Translations under genes and position numbers: made by a program
The notes under the pieces: model-generated
Told to the model about the DNA's origin: nothing
Databases searched by the model: none
Seen by the model: only the letters and a program-made list of their open reading frames with translations
DNA from: Chrysochromulina tobinii
Lineage: Eukaryota > Haptophyta > Prymnesiales > Chrysochromulinaceae
Reading direction: 5' to 3'
Length of the DNA stretch: 22,508 bases
Assembly: GCA_001275005.1 (NCBI GenBank)
Contig: JWZX01001862.1
Span: forward strand, 1-22,508
Shown: positions 1-6,700 of the stretch, in pieces
How the letters are laid out: each line of letters begins with the position of its first letter
Position numbering within the stretch: the first letter of the stretch is position 1

Positions 1-216
1 GTTGTACAGATAGCAGCCGGAAGTGTAACTTTCGAAGGCTCTGCACGCGGTGTTGCTTGTGCATGAATTAGCGCACTGCTGCAACGTGTTTCCACTTACT
101 GTAGACAACCGGGAAGCGGTGCAAGTCACGCCTGGCAGGCTCGCGTAGCCAATCGGCGTCTGCGCCGTGCAGATGGTTATCCAGAAACTCGTCAGCCCGA
201 AAGCAGACGCGCGCAT
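1..216 (-). CDS. Secreted PAN/Apple-domain protein, N-terminal 72 residues (3' end outside window)
   Basis: A minus-strand frame opens at an ATG at 214-216 and is still open at base 1, so only residues 1-72 are visible. Residues 1-19 look like a signal peptide: a basic residue at position 2, a hydrophobic core AFGLTSFWITIC, and a likely cleavage site near TAQ. Residues 29-72 carry the cysteine pattern of a PAN/Apple module, with C32, then LQQCANSC (C48, C52), ACRAF (C58) and GCYLY (C68). PAN/Apple modules are disulfide-bonded protein- or carbohydrate-binding domains of extracellular proteins. The same frame is open upstream only to a stop at 352-354, which supports the start near 216. An upstream exon cannot be excluded. 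The fold call rests on cysteine spacing and the C-x3-C-x5-C-x-A-F pattern; the function of the whole protein is unknown. Confidence 0.62.
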   Translation of the reverse strand, partial: MRASAFGLTSFWITICTAQTPIGYASLPGVTCTASRLSTVSGNTLQQCANSCTSNTACRAFESYTSGCYLYN

Positions 217-1006
217 TGCAAACGGGTCCCGCGCTTCTACGCAGGTAGGGATGAGGAGACTGGCCCCCTTCGCTTCGAGGTGCGACCGGACCCTCCCTCC
301 GGAGCCTCCGAAGACCACAAGTTTCCAGATTTCCGGCAACGATTCGTCAATTTAAGTCGCTTTTCGCGAGTTGATGATTGGTGGGGATGGATTGCGAAAG
401 CACAACTGGGTGGAGCCGGGGCACGCAGGCACGAGCAGAATAGGGGCCGGTAGCGAGGACGAAGTGGTGTGAACGTATGTACGCCGGTCCGGTGTCTTGG
501 GTGTCGAACTATAAACATTGGCTGTGAACGAGGAGGAGGTCATCTGCGGCGGTTCTTAAACTTAATTAAGGTAATCCGAAAAAAACGCGCTCACAAATCT
601 CACATCACCACGTTCCCAAATCGCCTTTGCGCGCGAGCGCCGCACGATGGAAGAGGGCGACCGCTCAAGTCCTGAAGAACTTATGAATACAGCTGTTGTA
701 CAGCCTCCTTGTTAATCTGTAATCTCGGCGCTCCCTGACGCTGACCCTGCACTGACCACTGTGTACGCCACTCGCCAGTACAGAGACCACTGCTCGCTAT
801 AACGGTAACTACGACGACCGTTGAAGAACGTTGAAGTCGCCGCTACACATGCAAACATCATGGTCAGTCAGTCACTAGTCAGTCAGTCAGTCAGTTTCGT
901 CGCGGTCCCCCCGCGCTCACTCCACCACCGTCTCAAAGGACGGCTCCCCGCTCCTATTGCTCCGCTCCCCTCGGTCAGCACAAGATCACAAGTACATGGT
1001 CATGGC
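217..1006. other. Intergenic region between two minus-strand genes
   Basis: This stretch should hold the promoter of the PAN-domain gene (right of 216) and the 3' end of the macro-domain gene (left of 1007). Small open frames exist on both strands, but none has a recognisable motif. The only structure I see is a tetranucleotide repeat near 863. No TATA box or RNA gene was identified. Confidence 0.5.
863..895. repeat. GTCA tetranucleotide microsatellite
   Basis: About eight units of GTCA/CAGT, with one interruption (CACTA) in the middle. It lies 3' of the macro-domain gene and outside any coding region I support. Confidence 0.8.
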
Positions 1007-2098
1007 TTAACGCGGCTCAAGTCTCAATCTCAAAATGTCTCCGAAATCAACTCTCAAGTCGCTCATCTCGGCGCTCGGACGGTCGCTGCGACCCCATGTT
1101 CGGTCACTGCCGTGCGCCATCGTCGGCGAAGATGTCGAAGCCGCCGCCGCGTCGAACGCCGAGATGAGCGCCTCGCACACCTCCTCAAACGCTCTCTTGT
1201 CGTGCGCCACGACTCGAATCCGCATCCCAAATTTGGAACGCATCCCAAATTTGGAACGCATCCCAAATCCACTCGAATGATCGGCGTGCATCTCGGAGTG
1301 TATCTCGGAGTGTGTCTCGGAATGTGTCTCGGCGGTCCGCTCGCCCACCTCGCCCACCTCGTCCGACTCGTCTTCGCCGTCCAGTAGGCACGCCGTCAGC
1401 GCCCTCGCTGCGACCCGAGCGGCCGCGCGCACGGGTGCACCGCGAGCGCCCGCGCCAAGCAGCGGCGTCGCGATGAGCAGGGAGCTAGGCGCTGCGCCGG
1501 GCGCTGCGGTCGCACCACGCCCCTCGGCGGCGAAGCGCAGCGCGCGGAGACTCGATGCGTAACAACTTCCGAGCAGCCTGGCCCACTCGCCGTCGTCTGC
1601 AACTCCGTCTGTGGAAGTGGGAGTGGGCCAGAATGGCGGGACCGCGTGCGCAATCAGGTCGAATGGCAGCCGACCGTGGCCCGTGGCCGTCACCACGGCG
1701 TTGCCTTCATTGCAGCGGACCGGCTGGCCTGCAGCGTCCGTAAGCATGGTCGATGGCCCAGCGGCTGCGTCGAGCGCCTTGCGGAGCGCGCTGCCTCCTT
1801 GCGCGTGCACCTGACCATCGACGCACTGCGCAGGATAGAGCATGCCGCTGCCCGCGTCGAGTCCACCCCAGCCGCTAGAGCTGGCTCTCAACGCCTTCGG
1901 CGGCGGGCGCGGCACTGGACCGCCGCGAGGAAAGTACGGAAGCGACGTGCCGCAGAGCGCCACGTTTGCTGGATTGATCAAGGCTCGCAAGTGGCCGTCT
2001 CGGGCGTGTGTCGCCAGCGGCCATGCATTCAACACGTCGCCGATGACGACGTCGATGGCGCGACCTCGGACGCCACCCCACGCATCTGTGCGACGCAT
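1007..2098 (-). CDS. Macro-domain protein (ADP-ribose binding / de-ADP-ribosylation family)
   Basis: A 363-residue protein from ATG 2096-2098. The open frame runs 7 codons further up, but only to a TTG. Macro-domain landmarks occur in order: DVVIGDVLNAW (17-26), LINPANVALCG (40-50, the NPAN loop), VDGQVHAQGG (93-102), EGNAVVTATGHGRLP (131-145), IAHAVPP (149-155), LLIATPLLGAGARGAP (207-222), then IRVVAHDKRAFEEV (294-307). Macro domains bind ADP-ribose and its derivatives, and some remove ADP-ribose from proteins. A low-complexity stretch at about 241-293 (acidic, ETHS and FGMRSK repeats) interrupts the last strand and helix; it is either an insertion or an unspliced in-frame intron. A shorter insert follows the NPAN loop. 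The gene is divergent from COMMD4 with only 127 bp between start codons. Family call fairly sure; substrate unknown. Confidence 0.78.
   Translation of the reverse strand: MRRTDAWGGVRGRAIDVVIGDVLNAWPLATHARDGHLRALINPANVALCGTSLPYFPRGGPVPRPPPKALRASSSGWGGLDAGSGMLYPAQCVDGQVHAQGGSALRKALDAAAGPSTMLTDAAGQPVRCNEGNAVVTATGHGRLPFDLIAHAVPPFWPTPTSTDGVADDGEWARLLGSCYASSLRALRFAAEGRGATAAPGAAPSSLLIATPLLGAGARGAPVRAAARVAARALTACLLDGEDESDEVGEVGERTAETHSETHSEIHSEMHADHSSGFGMRSKFGMRSKFGMRIRVVAHDKRAFEEVCEALISAFDAAAASTSSPTMAHGSDRTWGRSDRPSAEMSDLRVDFGDILRLRLEPR
1222..1268 (-). repeat. 18-bp tandem repeat inside the macro-domain gene
   Basis: An 18-bp unit (GCATCCCAAATTTGGAAC on the plus strand) occurs 2.6 times and encodes the repeated FGMRSK segment. 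A degenerate 12-bp repeat (TCTCGGAGTGTA-like) lies next to it at about 1290-1331 and encodes the ETHS repeats. Both keep the frame open. Confidence 0.85.
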
Positions 2099-2225
2099 CG
2101 TCTTCACAGACGCGAACAAAGCGGCGAACTTACGTGGTTATATTTGCGCTGGTACATGTACAAAATGAAAATGGTCTCGTTCATGTGAATGCGAATGGCG
2201 CTGTGGGAGAACCGGAGGCCCCGCA
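2099..2225. promoter_or_regulatory. Divergent promoter between macro-domain gene and COMMD4
   Basis: Only 127 bp separate the two start codons, so both promoters and 5' leaders must fit here. An AT-rich TTATATTT lies at 2138-2145 in an otherwise GC-rich window and could be a core element. The role is inferred from position only. Confidence 0.4.
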
Positions 2226-2934
2226 ATGCGCTTTGCATTCGTCGGAGGGCTCGATGTGCCCGATTGGGTGCGCGCACTGCGGCACGCACTCGCGTCGCAG
2301 CGCCCTGTTGTGCCGCTCCCATCGCACGCCGCCGCCTCCTCACGCGGCTTGAGAGCTCCCTCCCCGCGCGCAGCTGCTCTCGCAAATGTTCGTCCTCTCG
2401 AAGATGTCGGTCGTCAAGTTCAAGGTGCTGTGCAAGCAGGTACTGATGCAGGCGAGCGGCGCTCCCGTGGATGAGCAGAAGTTTGCGAAGCTGCTGAGCG
2501 ACGGCAAGCTCGAAAGCCACGAGGTCAAGGGCGCGGTCGCCGCGCTCCATTTCATCTTCTTGAGCAGCGCTCGGTACGACGTGGCCGAGGAGACGCTCGG
2601 GGAGGAGCTGCAGCAGCTGGGCTTGCCCAAGGAGCACACGGAGGCGCTCGTCATCGCGCTGCGCGACGGCCGCGCGCCTCTGCGCCAGCACCTCGCCGAC
2701 GCCTCCCTCAGGCTCTCAAAGCTCGAGTCGCTGCGTTGGCGCGTCTCAGAGGATGTTGGCAGCGCGCGCGCGCACGCGGCCGACTTGCAGCTGACGGTGC
2801 GCGCGCCGGCGGCGCTCGGCACGAGCGTGGCGCCGCCGGAGCGCCTGCTCAAGATGCGCCTCTCTGCCGACACCCTCTCCTTGCTCCACGCGGAGTTGCT
2901 CAAGGCGAGAGAGCTCGTCCCGGCGCCTAAGTAG
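2226..2934 (+). CDS. COMMD4: COMM domain-containing protein 4, two exons
   Basis: Exons 2226-2267 and 2374-2934; the intron is 2268-2373 (106 nt, GTGCGC...GCGCAG). The joined protein has 200 residues; human COMMD4 has 199. Exon 1 supplies MRFAFVGGLDVPDW, which matches the conserved start of COMMD4 as I remember it. After splicing, exactly nine residues lie between W14 and K24-M25, as in the human protein, so the junction aligns without gaps. Further hallmarks are LQQLGLPKEH (about 93-102) and the C-terminal COMM domain from about 133 to 197 (LRWRV ... MRLSADTLSLLHAELLKA). COMMD proteins form the ring of the Commander complex, which recycles membrane cargo from endosomes. The ATG at 2386 is internal; starting there would lose the conserved N terminus. 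The intron has no repeat array. Confidence 0.92.
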
Positions 2935-3164
2935 TCTTAGATGAACAACAGTGGTGTGTCGCATGATGGGACATGAGCGTTGCATGTGCGCCTGAAATGA
3001 TCACTGGTATGACACCAGACGAAGCTGCTAAGACATGACAAGTTGCAAACTTGCAAGCCACTCGAGGCCGCGTTGATATGAACAAGAACATGTGCACACT
3101 TCCTCTACAGTTCCGCCACTATAATAGTACAGAGAACGTGGTGGCATCCACACGCGCTCAACCG
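2935..3164. other. Convergent intergenic spacer (3' ends of COMMD4 and the membrane-protein gene)
   Basis: The two genes end 230 bp apart facing each other. This must hold both 3' ends. I see no repeats or motifs I can support. Confidence 0.5.
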
Positions 3165-3638
3165 CTAAGACAAGAGTGATTGCGACTCGGCCTGGTCGAT
3201 GGAGCTCGCGCTTGGCCTGCCCACAGCGTCCTCGACATTCCGTACACTCGCCACCACGCTGCCTCCCAATTGATACTCGCCGAGGCTCTCGTTATCACTC
3301 GCGGCGACGGGTGAGGAGGGCTTTCGTCGCACATACCGTTGCCACCCCAGAAAAGCGTACATGCACAACAAGGCGCCAATGCACGCCCAGAGCAGCACGA
3401 CGTCGCCGGAAGCACCGGGCCGGGGCGCGGGCAAAAAGCAGTCCTGCAGTAGCGCTGTGCAAAGCTGCGCCTCGACGCACCACACGCATTGCGAGGGGCA
3501 CTGCGCGGGGCTCAGCGGCCCGTCGCACGCCGAGTAGCTGCCCGAACCGATGTCGACATCGGCATACACGGAAGAACCGTCGTCAACATTGCTGATGTGC
3601 CTGGACATTTTGTGTGAATCGCCCGCCGCAGCGCTCAT
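3165..3638 (-). CDS. Small single-pass membrane protein with Cys-rich ectodomain and dileucine tail
   Basis: 157 residues from ATG 3636-3638; the open frame extends 12 codons further only to a TTG. There is no cleavable signal peptide at the N terminus. Six cysteines (C38, C47, C51, C54, C60, C67) form a compact CPSQCVWC-type cluster reminiscent of a PSI/EGF-like module. A hydrophobic segment follows at about 79-99 (VVLLWACIGALLCMYAFLGW), then RYVRRK. The positive-inside rule places the Cys-rich part in the lumen or outside and residues 101-157 in the cytosol. The tail contains EYQL and ends in ESQSLLS, which fits the [DE]xxxL[LI] dileucine sorting motif used for endosomal or lysosomal targeting. 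I do not recognise the family. The start codon lies 141 bp from that of UFL1, divergently. A missing upstream exon with a signal peptide is possible. Confidence 0.6.
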   Translation of the reverse strand: MSAAAGDSHKMSRHISNVDDGSSVYADVDIGSGSYSACDGPLSPAQCPSQCVWCVEAQLCTALLQDCFLPAPRPGASGDVVLLWACIGALLCMYAFLGWQRYVRRKPSSPVAASDNESLGEYQLGGSVVASVRNVEDAVGRPSASSIDQAESQSLLS

Positions 3639-3779
3639 CCATGGAGAGATGTGGGGGGTTGTGAACGCTTTCAATGCGCCGTCGCGGGCGTCTCGCGGCT
3701 TCGACCTGTGTTCCTTGCAGTCACACGAGACCCCGACGCACGCGACGCTCTCTCAGACCGGTCGCATCAGCGATCCACC
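3639..3779. promoter_or_regulatory. Divergent promoter between membrane-protein gene and UFL1
   Basis: 141 bp between two divergent start codons. No TATA box was seen. The UFL1 ATG sits in CCACCATGG, a strong Kozak-like context. The regulatory role is inferred from position. Confidence 0.4.
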
Positions 3780-6700
3780 ATGGAGGGCCTCTCGCTCGAG
3801 GCGCTCATGGCCGAGCTCGCCCAGGTGCAGAAGGCGCCGTCGGTCACCAAACTCTCCGAGCCGAACGTGGTCGAGGTCATGCAGAAGCTCTCCGACCTCG
3901 GCCTGCTCAACGTGCTGTTCACGACCAACGGCAAGGAGTACCTCACGCCGAAGCAGCTGCGCCACGAGGTGGAGGACGAGATCCTCGCGCACGGCGGCCG
4001 CGTCAACGTGACCGAGCTGCCGCCGATCCTCAACGTCGACCTGCCTCACATCGAGCGCGTGATCGAGCAGCTGCTGCGCGAGGACGCGTCGCTGCAGCTG
4101 TTCCAGGGCGAGGTGATCGCCGAGTACTACCTCGATGGTGTCGCCGAGGAGATCAACCAGACGCTCCAGAGCGAAGGCCGCCTCATGCTCGGCGACCTCG
4201 CCATGAGGTGCGATGATGCGCGCGAACAGCCACTGATGATGGCGTCTCTGATGCTGACCTCGCTGATGACCTCGCTGATGGCCTTTCTGGTGGCCTCGCT
4301 GGTGGTGTCTCGAATGGCCTCCCTGACCGTCCCCCTCTCTCATGGCCTCCCGGATCGACCCCCTCTCCGCAGGTACTCGCTCACGACCGACTTCGTGACG
4401 CGTTTGGTCGAGCCCCGCCTCGGCACCGTCGTCGACGCTAAGCTGAGCGGCTCCACGCTGTACACTACCGGCTACGTCGCTCGGCACGGCGCGCGCGTGC
4501 GCGGCGTGCTCTCGGCGGTGCTGCGCCCGGCGGCGCTGCCTCAGCTCATCCGAGAGCACGCCTTCAACGAGGTGCGTGTGCAACGAGGGCGGTTGGAGTT
4601 CTTTTCAGAGTGCCTCTCTGAGTGCCTCTCTTAGTGCTTTTCTGAGTGCTTTTCTGTGTGCTTTTCTGAGATCAACTGAGTGCCCTCTGCGTTACCTCTG
4701 CGTGCACTCTGCGTGCACTCTGGTGCCATCTGGGTGCCATCTCATTGCATGCAGGCGCTCCTCTACGTGCTCCCACCGCCCTCTGAGATTGAATCTGGTC
4801 GCATCTCTGATGGCCTCCCTCATTGCATGCCACCGCCCTCTGAGATTGAATCTGGTCGCATCTCTGATGGCCTCCCTCATTGCATGCAGGCGCTCTTCTA
4901 TGAGGCTCTCGACGAAATGCGAGCACACGGGCGTCTACCGGGCGCCGTGCAAGGCAAGAGCTCGTACACCCCAGCCGTGCATGCCCACGCGCAGGTACGA
5001 GCTCTTGCCTGATTACGCCTGAGTACGTCTGAGTACGTCTGATTACGTACCCCGGCCGTGCATGCCCAAGCGCAGGCAAGAGCTCGTATGCCCTCGATTG
5101 CCCTAATTGCCCTAATTGCCCTAATTGCCCACGCGCAGGCGGCGGCCGTCCGATCCTTCTATGAGCAGGTGCGCTGACTGCCACTCGCACTGCCACTCAT
5201 TGCCACCTCGATGCCACCTCATTGCCACCTCAACACCACCTCATTGCCACCTCGTTGCCACCTCATTGCCTCGCGCGCCTACTCTGAGCAGAACGGCCTC
5301 ATCGCCTACACGAAGCTGGCCTCGCTGCCCGGAGCCTCCCGCGATCCCAAGGGGTACGTCTGATTACGTCTGATTACGTCTGATTACGTCTGATTACGTC
5401 TGATTACGTCTGAATACGATCCCAAGGGGTACGTCTGATGGCATGTGATGGCATGTGATTGCATGTGATGGCATGTGATGGCATGTGATGACATGTGATG
5501 GCCTCACTCCTCTGAGCGCCTTCCTGATGGCCTCCCTCATCAGTTATCTGCGTGCTCACTACCCGAGCGGCATCGAGCTCGAGACTGTCTACGTCAAGCG
5601 CGAGCTCGTCGAAGCTGTGGAAGCCGAGCTCGAGGAGGCCTGTGGAAACCATTGGGCGGTCGACGTAACCGCCGGCTTCGAGGCGCCCCTAAGCGAAGAG
5701 GATGTGATGCTGCTCATGAGCTCATCCATGACGGTGAGCCGAGGGACACTGAGCGGCCCATGATTGCCCCCTAATTGCCCTGATTGCTGCTCATGAGCTC
5801 ATCCATGACGGTGAGCCGAGGGACACTGAGCGGCCCATGATTGCCCCCTAATTGCCCTGATTGCCCCTCGTGGCCCCTAATGGCCTCCTCAGATGAGCGC
5901 CGCCCTCGCCGCCGGCCGCGCCGTGCACATCGGCGGCGGTCTGCTAGCCTCGGCGGGTCTGTTGGGGGAAGCTGCGGCGCTGGTCCCGTCCGTCGTGTCT
6001 CCAGTAGTGTCTGCTGCGGTTGCTGAGGAGATGGCGGCGTCGGCGACGGGTAAGGGCGCGGCAGGGGCGAAGGGAGGGGGCGGGGGCGGGGGCGGCGGTG
6101 GGGGAGGTGGTGGGGCCAAGGCGGCAGGCGGCAAGGCTGGTGGTGTGAAGGGCGCCAAGGGCGGCGGCGATGAGGATGATGACGATGATGACGGTCGGAG
6201 AGGCAAGGGCGGAAGGTGCGACTCCCTCATGGCCCCGAATCGCCTTCATTGCCCTGATTGCCCTCATCGCCCTCATTGTCCTTCATCGCTCCTGATCGGC
6301 CGTAATTGCGGCCTGATTGTGGCCTAATTGCTGCCTGATTGCGTCCTAATTGCTGCCTGATTGCGTGGGCGGCAGGCGAAGCTCGAAGGCTGCTGCTCAG
6401 GCCGCGATGCTTGAGGGCATCGGCCTTGATGACGATGATGACGATGACGACCTCGGGAGCGGATCCAAGAAGAAGGGTAAGCGGGGGGGGGCAAAGAAGG
6501 GCAAGGCGGGCGGCGGCGGCGGTGGAGGCGGCGGCGGTGGCGGTGGAGGTGGCGACGAGGACGGCGGCGACGGCGAGGGCGGCGGCGGCGCCGCCGCCGC
6601 CGATACGGCGCTCCTCGAGGCGCTCGAGACGGCGCTCCGAACGGCGAAGCCGTCTATGAATGAGATGCCTGAGCTCGCTTCCACCCTCGCGGCGCGACTC

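Noticed and set aside
821-1387. Plus-strand open frame of 188 codons
   Set aside because: It is antisense to the macro-domain gene, whose frame carries the conserved motifs; it has none.
2386-2934. COMMD4 starting at the ATG at 2386
   Set aside because: The upstream exon at 2226-2267 supplies the conserved MRF...PDW start and the exact spacing of human COMMD4.
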